Shown piece by piece: positions 17,381 through 31,411 of a stretch of 64,000 bases of DNA. The position numbers were made by a program, and so were the translations under genes. Below the pieces are notes generated by a model. The model worked only from the letters and a program-made list of their open reading frames with translations. It did no database searches and was not told where the DNA came from. Within the stretch, counting starts at the first letter, position 1. The number at the start of each line of letters is the position of its first letter. Origin of the DNA: Amycolatopsis tolypomycina (GTDB lineage Bacteria; Actinomycetota; Actinomycetes; Mycobacteriales; Pseudonocardiaceae); contig NZ_FNSO01000004.1 in assembly GCF_900105945.1 (NCBI RefSeq), positions 4,092,001 to 4,156,000 on the forward strand, read 5' to 3'.

Positions 17381-19006
17381 ATGGCACTGCTCAAGAACGG
17401 CGTGGTCACCGCGCCACCGGGTACACCCGCGGCCGCGCGGGGGCTGACCTCGGCTGATCCGTTCGCCGGGACCGGGGTGGCCGCCGATCGGGGTGCCAAC
17501 CGGTACGGTGTCTGCTCCATCGAGGACTTTCCGCCCGGCATCACCGATCTTCGCTACACCCACGATGACGCGGGCGGTTTCTACAATTACGTCAAGCAGT
17601 TCACCGCGCCGAACTTCTGGTACACCGACGGTGGCGTGCTGTCGTGGATCTACGGCGAGCAGTACGACGACTGGCAGGGCACCTACGGCTTCGACGCCTG
17701 CGTCGCCGAGTACCACTCGGGACACGGCACGATGGACGGAAACGGCGTCTTCTCGATGCCCATGGGCGGCACCTGGGGCGGTTCGGCCTGGGCGAACTCG
17801 GCCGACATGCGGCTGGGCAACGAGGTCGCGCGCTACCTGTTCTTCTCCACCTGCCTCTCGCTGCGCATCGGCGGCGGCCACAGCCCGATCCGCACGTGGA
17901 ACGCGGCCAACCTCGGCCTGCGGATGATCTTCGGCTTCGAGACGACCAGCGTCGACAGCCCGCACTACGGCGCCTACTTCTTCAGCAAGTGGAACGGCAA
18001 CGGCCACAAGTTCAGCAAGGCCTGGCTGGACGCGTCGTGGGACATCGACCACCACCAGGCGCCCTCGGTCGTCGCGTGCGGGGCCACGCAGGCCGAAGCG
18101 CAGGATCGGCTGTGGAACGAAGGGACCTTCCAGACCGCCGCCGCGTCGAAGAACTGGTGGTGGTGGACCTGGTACGACGCCGCCAAGAGCATCCGGGCGC
18201 CGCGGCTGGAGCTGCCCGGCTCCGCGCAGACCGCCCGGTTCGCGCCGCAGCGGCTTTCGCCGTCGCGGCTGGCCGAGCTGGCCGGCCACTACGGCGTGCG
18301 GCTCGGCGGCGGGGTGCCCGAGGACGCGCTGGGCCCGCACGGCATCGTGCTGGGTGACGGCCAGGACGGGCCGAGCCTGCGCGTCGACCACCGCGGCGTC
18401 CGCGAGATCACCTTCGCCGACGCCGACGGCACCGGCCGGGACGCGCCGAGCGCGGACGAAGCGGTCCGGATCGCCCAGGACGCCGTCGAGACGTTCGGCC
18501 TGGCCGACCGCGTCGACCTGGTCGCGGACAAGGTGCGCCACCAGTACCACGCCGGTGGCACGGCCGAGGAGATCGCCGACCCGCGCGTGCGCGAAACCCA
18601 CGTCGTGTTCACGCAGCTGGTCGACGGCCACCCGGTCGTCACGCCCGGCCTCGGCGAGGTACGGGTCGGCATCGACGGCGCCGGCACGGTGACGACGGTC
18701 GTCGACGCCACCCGCGAGGTCGAGCGGCTGGGCGAGGGCGCGCCCGTCGCGCCGCCGTCGGCCGGCGACGCCGCCCGCGATCCGTCCACTGTGGACGAGG
18801 TGCTCGACGCCCCGCTGCAGCGGCTGCTGCGCCGGCTCTCCGCGGGCGGCCGGGTCCCCGCCGAGGTCCGCACGATCCCGGACTCGACGGCGGTCGGGTA
18901 CGCGCTGCGCGGCGACGACGGCGCCCCGGTCGTCCGGCGGACCGTCGAGGTGGACTGCGGCGCGGGGCTGGCCAAGCGGTACGTGCTGGAGGCGCCGCTG
19001 CGCTGA
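17381..19006 (+). CDS. DUF6345-like putative caspase-fold peptidase with PepSY/FTP-like C-terminus
   Basis: 541 aa from ATG 17381 with GGGAGG just upstream. Residues 40-275 match what I recall of DUF6345. VAEYHSGHGTMDGNG (His115) and RYLFFSTCLSLRIGGG (Cys158) have the spacing and context of the His-Gly/Cys dyad of caspase/gingipain-like (clan CD) peptidases. The region then has a Trp-rich stretch (NWWWWTWYDAAK). Residues about 370-470, with DEAVRIAQDAVETFG, FTQLVDGHPVV and VRVGIDGAGTVTTVVD, resemble PepSY/FTP propeptide inhibitory domains. No signal peptide is visible, so a cytoplasmic or non-classically exported protein is likely. It is transcribed alone and ends in a strong terminator. Peptidase activity is inference. 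Confidence 0.6.
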   Translation: MALLKNGVVTAPPGTPAAARGLTSADPFAGTGVAADRGANRYGVCSIEDFPPGITDLRYTHDDAGGFYNYVKQFTAPNFWYTDGGVLSWIYGEQYDDWQGTYGFDACVAEYHSGHGTMDGNGVFSMPMGGTWGGSAWANSADMRLGNEVARYLFFSTCLSLRIGGGHSPIRTWNAANLGLRMIFGFETTSVDSPHYGAYFFSKWNGNGHKFSKAWLDASWDIDHHQAPSVVACGATQAEAQDRLWNEGTFQTAAASKNWWWWTWYDAAKSIRAPRLELPGSAQTARFAPQRLSPSRLAELAGHYGVRLGGGVPEDALGPHGIVLGDGQDGPSLRVDHRGVREITFADADGTGRDAPSADEAVRIAQDAVETFGLADRVDLVADKVRHQYHAGGTAEEIADPRVRETHVVFTQLVDGHPVVTPGLGEVRVGIDGAGTVTTVVDATREVERLGEGAPVAPPSAGDAARDPSTVDEVLDAPLQRLLRRLSAGGRVPAEVRTIPDSTAVGYALRGDDGAPVVRRTVEVDCGAGLAKRYVLEAPLR

Positions 19007-19020
19007 CCACCGGAAACAGC

Positions 19021-19057
19021 GGCGGGCCGGCACCGCGTCGGGGGGTGCCGGCCCGCC
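19021..19057 (+). terminator. intrinsic terminator after the caspase-like gene
   Basis: A perfect 14-bp stem, GGCGGGCCGGCACC (19021-19034) with its complement (19044-19057) and a 9-nt loop, lies 14 nt after the stop. It is flanked by short A- and T-containing stretches (GAAAC / GTTTC) but lacks a long U-tract, as is usual in actinobacteria. Confidence 0.8.
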
Positions 19058-19153
19058 GTTTCGCCCGTTCGGGTGTAAACCCGGGGTATCCGGGGCACTC
19101 CCGAGGGGCACTTGTACTCCAGGGGGAGTGCACCGGACCGAGGGGAGACCACG

Positions 19154-19393
19154 ATGACCTTCGATTTCGTCAGCCGCTGGCTGGGCAGGCATCGCGATCG
19201 CCCCGGCGTCACCGTCGACCTGTCCTGCGGTGGCCGCGTCACGCTGCGCGAGATCGACGGGCGGCCGGTGCTGGCGATCACCACCGCACCCGGGCCCGAC
19301 GGCCGCTGCGAGGTCGCCGCCGTCCCGCTTTCGGACGCCGAACGCCGCGAACTGGGCCAGGTCCTCGAGTCGGACGTCCTGCTCGCATCTTGA
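19154..19393 (+). CDS. small conserved-looking hypothetical protein
   Basis: 79 aa from ATG 19154 with AGGGGAG at a fitting distance. The sequence MTFDFVSRWLGRHRDRPGVT is followed by alternating hydrophobic strands (VTLREIDGRPVLAITTAP) and a short helix (LSDAERRELGQVLESDVLLA), a small beta-beta-beta-alpha layout. No family is recognised. It is between a terminator and the carboxylase leader, so it is probably a monocistronic unit. Confidence 0.6.
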   Translation: MTFDFVSRWLGRHRDRPGVTVDLSCGGRVTLREIDGRPVLAITTAPGPDGRCEVAAVPLSDAERRELGQVLESDVLLAS

Positions 19394-19577
19394 CGCTTGC
19401 GCGCCATCCCCTGTTTGCCCCGTTGTAGGGGTCTTTGTGGCAGACCTCGCGTGAAAGCCGGTCCAGGCGGTGTGGTGCGGGTCGCTTTTTGTCGGGTCCC
19501 CACAACTCAGCCGCCCCGGCATGCGCCATGGCGGACATTGGTCTCCCCCATCGTCATCCACCAGGGTGTAGACAAGT

Positions 19578-19610
19578 GCAGGCGACGTCCAGGACGGGTA
19601 CGTCGCCTGC
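19578..19610 (+). promoter_or_regulatory. leader hairpin of the acyl-CoA carboxylase gene
   Basis: GCAGGCGACGT (19578-19588) and ACGTCGCCTGC (19600-19610) are a perfect 11-bp inverted repeat with an 11-nt loop, ending 30 nt before the GTG start. No U-tract follows, so it is more likely an operator or an RNA structure affecting translation or mRNA stability than a terminator. Confidence 0.5.
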
Positions 19611-19640
19611 TGTGCGTGGGGTACTTGGGAGGCTCATCCG

Positions 19641-25109
<5,469 letters not shown>

Positions 25110-25119
25110 CGCGCCCCAA

Positions 25120-25204
25120 GCGCCCCAATGTGGCGTTGGTTGCGTCAGACGCACCGAACGCCACATTGGGTGCGCTGGACGCACCGAACGCCACATTGGG
25201 GCGC
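25120..25204. repeat. inverted/tandem repeat array, copy 2
   Basis: Same family as 14244-14358: the 18-bp arms GCGCCCCAATGTGGCGTT (25120-25137) and complement (25187-25204) are identical to those of copy 1. This copy has two direct units of ACGCACCGAACGCCACATTG instead of three. It starts 11 nt after the carboxylase stop and is not coding. Confidence 0.85.
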
Positions 25205-25328
25205 TCGGGCGGTTTCGCGACTTTCGGGGGTGTGGCCCGTTTACGTCGGGCCGACACACTGTGCGTGCCGGTACGGTGACCACGGGTTCCGACCGGACTC
25301 CATCCGTGCGGCGTGAGGAGATCCCCCG

Positions 25329-26651
25329 ATGGCGTCAAGGTCCCTGTCCCGGCTCGCCCTTGCGGCGTCCGGGATCCTGCTCACCTCCCTGATCGGCGGC
25401 ACGGCCACGGCGCAGGCGGCCGACACGCCCGTGTTCTGGCGCGTCCCGGCCACCGCCGCCCAGGCGCAGGCGCTGACCGAAGCCGGGTTCGACGTCGAAG
25501 AGGGGGACGACGCCGTCAGCGTCAACGTCGTCGGCGGGCGGGCCGTCGCCGCGAAGCTGCGGGCGCTCGGCTACCGGCCCTCCTTCTTCGACACCGTCTA
25601 CAAGGCACTGCCCGCCGAGACGAACAAGCTCGCGGCCGACACCTACTACGGCGGTTACCGGACCGTCACCGCGCACGAGAACCACCTCTCGCAGGTCGCC
25701 TCGGCGCACCCCGACCTGGCCACGAAGTACACGATCGGCCAGTCGTGGAAGAAGACGAAGGGCCAGGGCGGGCACGACATCCAGGCCATCTGCCTGACGA
25801 AGAAGCAGACCGGCGACTGCACGCTCTCGACGACGTCGAAGAAGCCGAAGTTCCTCCTGATGGGCCAGATCCACGCGCGCGAGCTGTCGACCGGCGAGCT
25901 CGCCTGGCGCTGGATCGACTACCTCGCCGACGGCTACGCCACCGACGCCACCGCGAAGTCCATTCTGGACACCACCGAGGTGTGGGTCGTGCCGATCGCC
26001 AACCCCGACGGCGTCGACATCGTCGCCTCCGGCGGGAACTCGCCGAAGCTGCAGCGCAAGAACGCGAACAACTCCCGCGGCAGCTGCACCGGCACGAGCA
26101 TCGGCGTCGACCTCAACCGCAACTCGACGTTCAAGTGGGGCGGCGACTCCAACTCGGCCTGCTCCGAGACCTACCAGGGCGTGAGCGCGGGGTCCGAACC
26201 CGAGGTGCAGGCGCTGGAGAAGCTGGCCCGCGCGATCTTCCCGGACCAGCGCGGCACGGGCAACAACGACCCGGCGCCGTCGACCGCCACGGGCACGATG
26301 ATCACGCTGCACAGCTACGGCAACGACATCATCATCCCGTGGGGCTTCACCCAGGCCACCTCGCCGAACGACGCGCAGTACCGCAAGTACGGCGCGAAGA
26401 TGGCCGCGTCGAACGGCTACCTCGTCGGCACGAACGAGGAGACCGTCGGCTACGACACCACCGGCACGACGGACGACTTCACCTACGGCGAACTCGGCGT
26501 CGCGAGCGTGACGTTCGAGGTGGGCAGCTCGAGCGGCACCTGCGGCGGTTTCCTGCCGCGCTACACCTGCGTCGACAGCACGTTCTGGCCGAAGAACAAG
26601 GGCGCGTTCGTCACCGCCGCCAAGGCCGCGGCGGCACCGTACCAGCAGTGA
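25329..26651 (+). CDS. secreted M14 zinc carboxypeptidase
   Basis: 440 aa. A Sec signal peptide (MASRSLSRLALAASG..., cleavage near ATAQA-ADT around residue 31) indicates export. About 32-95 look like a short pro-region. The M14 domain follows, with QIHARELSTGE supplying zinc ligands His182 and Glu185, IGVDLNRN for substrate carboxylate binding, LHSYGND with the third ligand His328, and SVTFEVG with the likely catalytic Glu397. It trims C-terminal residues from peptides outside the cell. ATG 25329 is preceded by GAGGAG. Its stop is one nt from the convergent methyltransferase stop. Confidence 0.92.
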   Translation: MASRSLSRLALAASGILLTSLIGGTATAQAADTPVFWRVPATAAQAQALTEAGFDVEEGDDAVSVNVVGGRAVAAKLRALGYRPSFFDTVYKALPAETNKLAADTYYGGYRTVTAHENHLSQVASAHPDLATKYTIGQSWKKTKGQGGHDIQAICLTKKQTGDCTLSTTSKKPKFLLMGQIHARELSTGELAWRWIDYLADGYATDATAKSILDTTEVWVVPIANPDGVDIVASGGNSPKLQRKNANNSRGSCTGTSIGVDLNRNSTFKWGGDSNSACSETYQGVSAGSEPEVQALEKLARAIFPDQRGTGNNDPAPSTATGTMITLHSYGNDIIIPWGFTQATSPNDAQYRKYGAKMAASNGYLVGTNEETVGYDTTGTTDDFTYGELGVASVTFEVGSSSGTCGGFLPRYTCVDSTFWPKNKGAFVTAAKAAAAPYQQ

Positions 26652-26652
26652 C

Positions 26653-27684
26653 TCAGGGCCGGCAGACGTAGATGCAGTTCTGCGGACGCGGGGATCCGAG
26701 CACGTCGACGTGCCGGAACCCCGCGTCCGCGAGCATTTCCGACGCCTTTTCGGTGCCCCACACGGCCCCCAGCGCGGCGCCGCCTTCGGCCAGCGACGTC
26801 GTCGTGCAGTACATCAGGCTGATCGAGTAGGTCAGGGCCGCCAGCGGGTTGCCCACGTTCTGCTCGAGGTGGCTGGAGAAGTTGGTGTCCACCATGAAGA
26901 ACAGCCCGTCCGCGGCGAGCGCGTCGTGGATCCGCCGCAGCACGATGTCCGGGCGGTCCTGGTCGTGGATCGCGTCGAAGGCGGTGATGACGTCGTAGGG
27001 CGGATCGGCGGCCAGTTCGGCGGCGTCCCCGACGACGAAGCCGGTGTTGGGCAGGCGGTGTTCGTTCGCCTGCGCGACGACGTTCGCGTTGATGTCCAGG
27101 CCGGTGAAGTGCGAGGCGGGAAAGGCACGGGCGGCCACGGCGATGGCGTTCCCGGTGCCGCAGCCGAGGTCGAGCACGCGCGCACCGGCGGTCAGGCGTT
27201 CCTTCAGGCCGGGGACGGCGCCGAAGAAGCCGTCGACGAGGTGCTCGCGGTAGATGTGCTTCCAGCTGTCACCGGTCTTCGCGCCGAGCGTTTCGAGGTA
27301 GGGGCCGTAGGCCGACCGCGGGACGCCCCCGCCTTCGGCGAACGCGCGTTCCAGGTCGGGCAGGATGCCGGTGAAGGCGGACAGGGTCAGCAGTGACGGC
27401 ATGAGGTTCGCGGCGGTTTCGCCGAGCAGGAACTTGGCGTGCTCGGGCGGGAAGGTGTAGTCGCGGCCGTCGTAGGTGAAGATGCCGCCGGTGACCATGG
27501 CACCGAGCCATTCGCGGACGTAGCGTTCGTGCAGCCCGGCGCGTTCGGCGAGGCCGGCACTGGTGGCGGGCCCGCGCGCGGCCGCGGCGAGGAGACCGGT
27601 GCGGTGCCCGACGCCGAGGAGCATGGTGAGGGCGCTGCCGGTCATGGTGGCGGTCAGGTGCGCGGCGAAGTCCTTCTCCTCCAT
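26653..27684 (-). CDS. class I methyltransferase with N-terminal winged helix
   Basis: 343 aa from ATG 27684. Residues 1-95 are a winged-helix dimerisation-like region (LTMLLGVGHRTGLLAAAARG, AGLHERYVREWLGAMVTGGIF). From about 160 there is a Rossmann methyltransferase with VLDLGCGTGNAIAV (motif I), FTGLDINANVV, and AFDAIHDQDRPDIVLRRIHDAL. This matches the family related to Mycobacterium Rv2258c-like methyltransferases. The substrate is unknown. No strong ribosome-binding site is visible. A perfect hairpin lies between this gene and the upstream padR gene. Confidence 0.85.
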   Translation of the reverse strand: MEEKDFAAHLTATMTGSALTMLLGVGHRTGLLAAAARGPATSAGLAERAGLHERYVREWLGAMVTGGIFTYDGRDYTFPPEHAKFLLGETAANLMPSLLTLSAFTGILPDLERAFAEGGGVPRSAYGPYLETLGAKTGDSWKHIYREHLVDGFFGAVPGLKERLTAGARVLDLGCGTGNAIAVAARAFPASHFTGLDINANVVAQANEHRLPNTGFVVGDAAELAADPPYDVITAFDAIHDQDRPDIVLRRIHDALAADGLFFMVDTNFSSHLEQNVGNPLAALTYSISLMYCTTTSLAEGGAALGAVWGTEKASEMLADAGFRHVDVLGSPRPQNCIYVCRP

Positions 27685-27698
27685 GGCAGGGAGCCTAC

Positions 27699-27739
27699 CC
27701 GCCGGCCGGATCGTCCGATGTGGACGATCCGGCCGGCGG
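27699..27739 (-). terminator. strong hairpin terminator downstream of padR
   Basis: CCGCCGGCCGGATCGTCC (27699-27716) and its exact complement (27722-27739) give an 18-bp perfect stem with a 5-nt loop, 6 nt past the padR stop and 14 nt before the next minus-strand start. No U-tract. It should end padR transcription. Confidence 0.75.
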
Positions 27740-27745
27740 AACCGG

Positions 27746-28543
27746 TCAGGCGTCCTCGTCTTCCAGCCCGGCGTCGGCCAGGACCGCATAGACCCGGCGG
27801 CGTGCGTCCGCGAGGATCTTCTTCACCTCCGCGACCTGGGCGTCGTTGCCGCTGTAGCCCACCTGGGCGGCCGCTCCCGACAGCTCGCCCAGCGCGTGCC
27901 ACAGGGCCGCGAAGCGGTCGGCGCCCGGCTCCTCCTCCGGCTCCTCCCACAGGGCCGCGAACTCCTCCTCGCGGCCCGCCACGTGCTCACGTCCGGCGTC
28001 GGTCAGCTCCGCCACCCGGCGCCCGGCCGTCTCGACCGTGTGGACCAGGCCTTCGTCCTCCAGCTGCTGCAGGATCGGGTACACCGAGCCCGGGCTCGGC
28101 CGCCAGCGGTCGTGCGTGCGGCGGCGGATCTCCTGCATCAGCTGGTAGCCGTGCATCGGCTCCTCGGCCAGCAACGCCAGCACCGCCGGCCGCACCGGGC
28201 GGGCCGGCGGGCGGCCGCCACCGCGGAACTCGCGCACCCGCTGGAACGCGCCGCCGCCGCCGAACCAGCCGCCCGGGCCGCCGAACGACCCCGGGCCGCC
28301 CGGGAAGCCGGGAAAACCCGGCCCACCCGGGGGCTGGGGTGGGTGCGGCGGGTGAGGTGGCGGCGGCGGGAAGCCGCGCGCCAGCTCCGGGCCGCCGTCC
28401 CAGTCCTCCCGGCCCGGCACGCCGTGTTCCGCACCGAAGTGCCCGCCGTGCTCCGGCCCGAAGTGCCCGAACCCGGCGTGCCCCGGGCGCCCGTGTCCCC
28501 CGAACCCGGCGAAGATCCGGTCCGCTCCCGCACTCTTCTCCAT
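27746..28543 (-). CDS. PadR-family regulator with long His/Gly/Pro-rich N-terminus
   Basis: 265 aa from ATG 28543, with GGGAGG five nt upstream. Residues about 118-190 are the PadR winged helix (RPAVLALLAEEPMHGYQLMQ, RPSPGSVYPILQQLEDEGLV, LTDAGREHV). The C-terminal 65 residues are a helical dimerisation region. The first 110 residues are low complexity, with repeated GGHG, GHF, PEHGG and a run PPPPPHPPHPP, and eight His in the first 70. This could bind metal or be merely disordered. PadR proteins usually repress their own gene or an adjacent transporter. A palindrome lies upstream. Confidence 0.88.
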   Translation of the reverse strand: MEKSAGADRIFAGFGGHGRPGHAGFGHFGPEHGGHFGAEHGVPGREDWDGGPELARGFPPPPPHPPHPPQPPGGPGFPGFPGGPGSFGGPGGWFGGGGAFQRVREFRGGGRPPARPVRPAVLALLAEEPMHGYQLMQEIRRRTHDRWRPSPGSVYPILQQLEDEGLVHTVETAGRRVAELTDAGREHVAGREEEFAALWEEPEEEPGADRFAALWHALGELSGAAAQVGYSGNDAQVAEVKKILADARRRVYAVLADAGLEDEDA

Positions 28544-28576
28544 GACAACCTCCCAATCGTATCGGCGACACTCCCA

Positions 28577-28586
28577 CGATATATCG
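28577..28586. promoter_or_regulatory. palindrome CGATATATCG upstream of padR
   Basis: A perfect 10-bp palindrome 34 nt upstream of the padR ATG, in an A+T-rich patch. On the minus strand a TACGAT-like -10 element follows it. Autoregulation by PadR is a reasonable reading. Confidence 0.4.
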
Positions 28587-28611
28587 CCGCTCGATCGGCT
28601 GCAAGGAGACC

Positions 28612-29496
28612 TCACCCGAAGTAGTGCCCGGCCGCCAGGTCCGCCACCAGCCCCGGCCCCTCGGGCGTCCAGCCCAGCAGCTTCTGCGTCAGCACACCCG
28701 ACGCCGGCGCGTCCGGCCCCGCGAAGTGCGCGAGCCACCCGAAGTGCCCCGGGACGTCGGACACCGACCGCACCGGAACACCGAGCCGCTCCCCGATCAC
28801 CTCGGCGATCACCTTCAGCGGCACTCCCTCGTCCCCGACCGCGTGCAGCCGCACGCCCGCCGGCGCCGCCTCGACGGCCAGCCGGTACAGGCGCGCCGCG
28901 TCGAACCGGTGGACCGCCGCCCAGCGCCCGCCGCCGTCGCCCGGGTACGCCGACACGCCCGTCGAGCGCGCGAGCCGGATCAACGCCGGCACGAACCCGT
29001 GGCCGTCGCCCTCGCCGTGCACCGAGTGCGGCAGCCGCAACACCGACGCGCGGACGCCCCGCTCGGCCAGCGCCAAGGCCGCCGTCTCCGACGCCGCACG
29101 CGGGAACGCCGGGTCGGCCGCGTCCTCCTCGGTGGCCAGCCGGCCCGGGGCCACCGGACCCGTCGCGGCCGTGATGATCAGGGCCTTCCCTGATCCTTCG
29201 AGCGCTTCGCCGAACGCGCCGATCGCCGCGCGGTCGGTCGCCGCCGCGGCCGTCAGATCGGCGAAGTCGTCGTGGACGTAGGCGGTGTGGACGACCGCGT
29301 CCGCTTCGGCCGCCGCCGCGCGAAGGCCGTCCAGGTCGGCCAGTGTCCCGCGCCGGACCTCGGCGCCGGTGGCCGCGAGCGCCGCGGCCTTGTCTTCCGA
29401 CCGGGCGAGACCGAGGACCTCGTGCCCCGCGTCCCGCAGTTCCCGGACGACGGCGCTCCCGACGAACCCCGTCGCACCGGTGACGAACACCCGCAT
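28612..29496 (-). CDS. NAD(P)-dependent epimerase/dehydratase-like SDR
   Basis: 294 aa, extended short-chain dehydrogenase. MRVFVTGATGFVGSAVVREL carries the TGxxGxxG nucleotide-binding motif. HDDF with the usual Thr/Tyr positions is poorly conserved: the canonical YxxxK is not obvious, so it may be a non-catalytic or atypical SDR. LRLPHSVHGEGDGHGFVP and WAAVHRFDAARLYRL are typical of the NAD-dependent epimerase subgroup found next to LysR genes. ATG 29496 has GAGGAG upstream. It is divergent from the LysR gene at 29619 and is its probable target. Confidence 0.85.
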   Translation of the reverse strand: MRVFVTGATGFVGSAVVRELRDAGHEVLGLARSEDKAAALAATGAEVRRGTLADLDGLRAAAAEADAVVHTAYVHDDFADLTAAAATDRAAIGAFGEALEGSGKALIITAATGPVAPGRLATEEDAADPAFPRAASETAALALAERGVRASVLRLPHSVHGEGDGHGFVPALIRLARSTGVSAYPGDGGGRWAAVHRFDAARLYRLAVEAAPAGVRLHAVGDEGVPLKVIAEVIGERLGVPVRSVSDVPGHFGWLAHFAGPDAPASGVLTQKLLGWTPEGPGLVADLAAGHYFG

Positions 29497-29598
29497 TTTC
29501 GTACTCCTCGTGGCTGGCTGACAGTGGTTCCATCGTTGGGCCGCCCCACCGCCGCCGTCCAAAGCCTGGTTCTCATCGGGCGATACGGTTCAGGCATC

Positions 29599-29617
29599 AC
29601 CGCAGGTAAACTGCGGT
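29599..29617. promoter_or_regulatory. LysR-type operator candidate ACCGCAG-N5-CTGCGGT
   Basis: A perfect 7-bp inverted repeat with a 5-nt centre ends two nt before the LysR start codon. Its position in the divergent promoter fits autoregulation and control of the SDR gene. Confidence 0.5.
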
Positions 29618-29618
29618 C

Positions 29619-30515
29619 ATGGCGGACCTGGACCTGCGGCTGGTGCGGTACTTCACGGCCGTCGCCGAGCATCGGCACTTCGGGCGGGCGGCGGCCGCGC
29701 TGCACACCACGCAGCCGTCGCTGAGCCGGCAGATCCGCCGGCTCGAAAGCCGGCTCGGCGCGCGCCTGCTCGACCGCACACCGCAGGGCACGCGGCTGAC
29801 CGAAGCGGGCGAAGTGTTCCTGCTCCACGCCAAGGAACTGCTGCAGTCGGCCGAACAGGCGGCGGCGAGCACGCGCGCGGCCGCCACCCCGAGCCGCGTC
29901 ACGATCGGCTACCGCACCAACCTGTTCGTCACGCCGGCGGTGCGCGAGCTGCGCCGCCGCCACCCGGAAGCCGAGGTGGTGACCCGCCACCTCGGCTGGA
30001 CCGAAACCCGGGCGGCGCTGCTGGAGCACCGGGTCGACGTCGCGGTCACGCGGCTGCCGCTGCAGGACGGCGGGTTGCGCGTCATCCCGCTCTACGCCGA
30101 AGACCGGGTGCTGCTGGTGTCCGCCGACCACCGGCTGGCCGGGCGGGCGTCGGCCACCCTCGCCGACATCGCCGACGAGCCGCTCCCCCGCCTCGACGAC
30201 CCGGAGTGGAACGCCTTCTGGCGCGTCGACCCGCGCCCGGACGGCCGCCCCGCGCCGGACGGCCCGCTGGTCAGCGAGTTCGAGGAGAAGTTCGAGCTGA
30301 TCGCCGCGGGCCAGCTGGCGGCGATCGTCCCGGCCGGGGTGCGGTTCAGCCGCCTCCGGCCCGACGTGACGATCGTCCCGCTGGCGGACGTCGAGCCGTG
30401 CCAGGTGGTGCTGGCCACCCGCGCGGGCGAGGGCAACGCCCTCCTGGCCTCCGCGTGCCGGACGCTGGAGGCGCACCTGACCAGCCCGGAAGCGGCCGGG
30501 CTCAAGGCACGCTAG
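29619..30515 (+). CDS. LysR-family transcriptional regulator
   Basis: 298 aa. The N-terminal helix-turn-helix is DLRLVRYFTAVAEHRHFGRA, AAALHTTQPSLSRQIRRLE, then LGARLLDRTPQGTRLTEAGE. The effector-binding domain (90-290) includes EKFELIAAGQLAAIVPAGVRF. No strong Shine-Dalgarno is present because the operator palindrome occupies that stretch. It is paired divergently with the SDR gene, the classic LysR arrangement. Its stop overlaps the stop of the next, convergent LysR gene by four nt. Confidence 0.92.
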   Translation: MADLDLRLVRYFTAVAEHRHFGRAAAALHTTQPSLSRQIRRLESRLGARLLDRTPQGTRLTEAGEVFLLHAKELLQSAEQAAASTRAAATPSRVTIGYRTNLFVTPAVRELRRRHPEAEVVTRHLGWTETRAALLEHRVDVAVTRLPLQDGGLRVIPLYAEDRVLLVSADHRLAGRASATLADIADEPLPRLDDPEWNAFWRVDPRPDGRPAPDGPLVSEFEEKFELIAAGQLAAIVPAGVRFSRLRPDVTIVPLADVEPCQVVLATRAGEGNALLASACRTLEAHLTSPEAAGLKAR

Positions 30516-31411
30516 GAGCCGGACTTCACCGCCAGCGTCAGCAGTTCCGCCGCCGGGCCCGTCAGGCGACGGCCCGCCGGCCACACCGCGCGCAGCACCC
30601 GGCCCAGCTCGACGTCCGCCACCGTGACCGGCACCAGCCGGCGGCCCGCCACCTCGCGGACCACGTCGAGGTCGCTGATCACCGCCGGGCCGGCGCCGGC
30701 GATCACCGCGTTGCGCACCGCCGACGCCGAACCCAGCTCCAGCAACGGTTTCACCGGCCCGACGCCGGCCCGGCGCAGCGCCGCCTCGACCGTCTCCCGG
30801 GTGCCCGAACCCGGTTCGCGCACGACCAGCGGGGTCGCGGCCAGCTCCCCGGCCGTCAGCGGACGGCGCCGCCGGGCCCAGGCGTGCCCGGCCGGGACCA
30901 CCACGACGAGCCGGTCGGCGGCGACGCGGCGCGTGGCCAGCCCCGGCCACGGCCCCGGCGACTCGACGAACCCCAGGTCGACCCGGCCGCGCGCGACCAG
31001 GTCGGCGACCTGCTCGGAGTTCACCACCTCGAGCCCGACGTAGGTGTCCGGCCCGGTCCGCTTGACCTCGCCGATCCAGGCCGGGACGAAGTGCTCGGCG
31101 AGCGTCATGCTCGCCGCCACCCGCAGTTGCGCGCCGCGCTGGGTGCGCAGGGCCTCCGCGCCGGTGCGCAGTCCGTCCACTTCGGTCAGGACGCGGTGGG
31201 CCCAGCCCGCGATCACCCGGCCGTCCGGCGTCAGGGCCGAGCCGCGCCGGGTCCGGTCCACCAGGGACAGCCCCAGCTGGCGTTCCAAAGTGGACAGCCG
31301 TTTGCTGGCCGACGGCTGGGCGATGCCGAGCGCCCCGGCCGCCTGGCCGATGCTGCCGAGGTCGTCGACGAGCACCAGCAGGCGCAGCGAGTCCAGATCC
31401 GGTCCGGTCAT
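30512..31411 (-). CDS. LysR-family regulator (CysB/CbbR-like), divergent from yeiH-type gene
   Basis: 299 aa. HTH: LDSLRLLVLVDDLGSIGQAA, ALGIAQPSASKRLSTLER, LGLSLVDRTRRGSALTPDG. The C-terminal ligand domain contains TPLVVREPGSGTRETVEAAL, a motif common in LysR proteins sensing small anions or metabolites. Its start codon lies inside an inverted repeat, and 70 nt away is the YeiH-type exporter gene on the other strand. By position it regulates that exporter, as YeiE regulates yeiH in enteric bacteria. Confidence 0.92.
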   Translation of the reverse strand: MTGPDLDSLRLLVLVDDLGSIGQAAGALGIAQPSASKRLSTLERQLGLSLVDRTRRGSALTPDGRVIAGWAHRVLTEVDGLRTGAEALRTQRGAQLRVAASMTLAEHFVPAWIGEVKRTGPDTYVGLEVVNSEQVADLVARGRVDLGFVESPGPWPGLATRRVAADRLVVVVPAGHAWARRRRPLTAGELAATPLVVREPGSGTRETVEAALRRAGVGPVKPLLELGSASAVRNAVIAGAGPAVISDLDVVREVAGRRLVPVTVADVELGRVLRAVWPAGRRLTGPAAELLTLAVKSGS

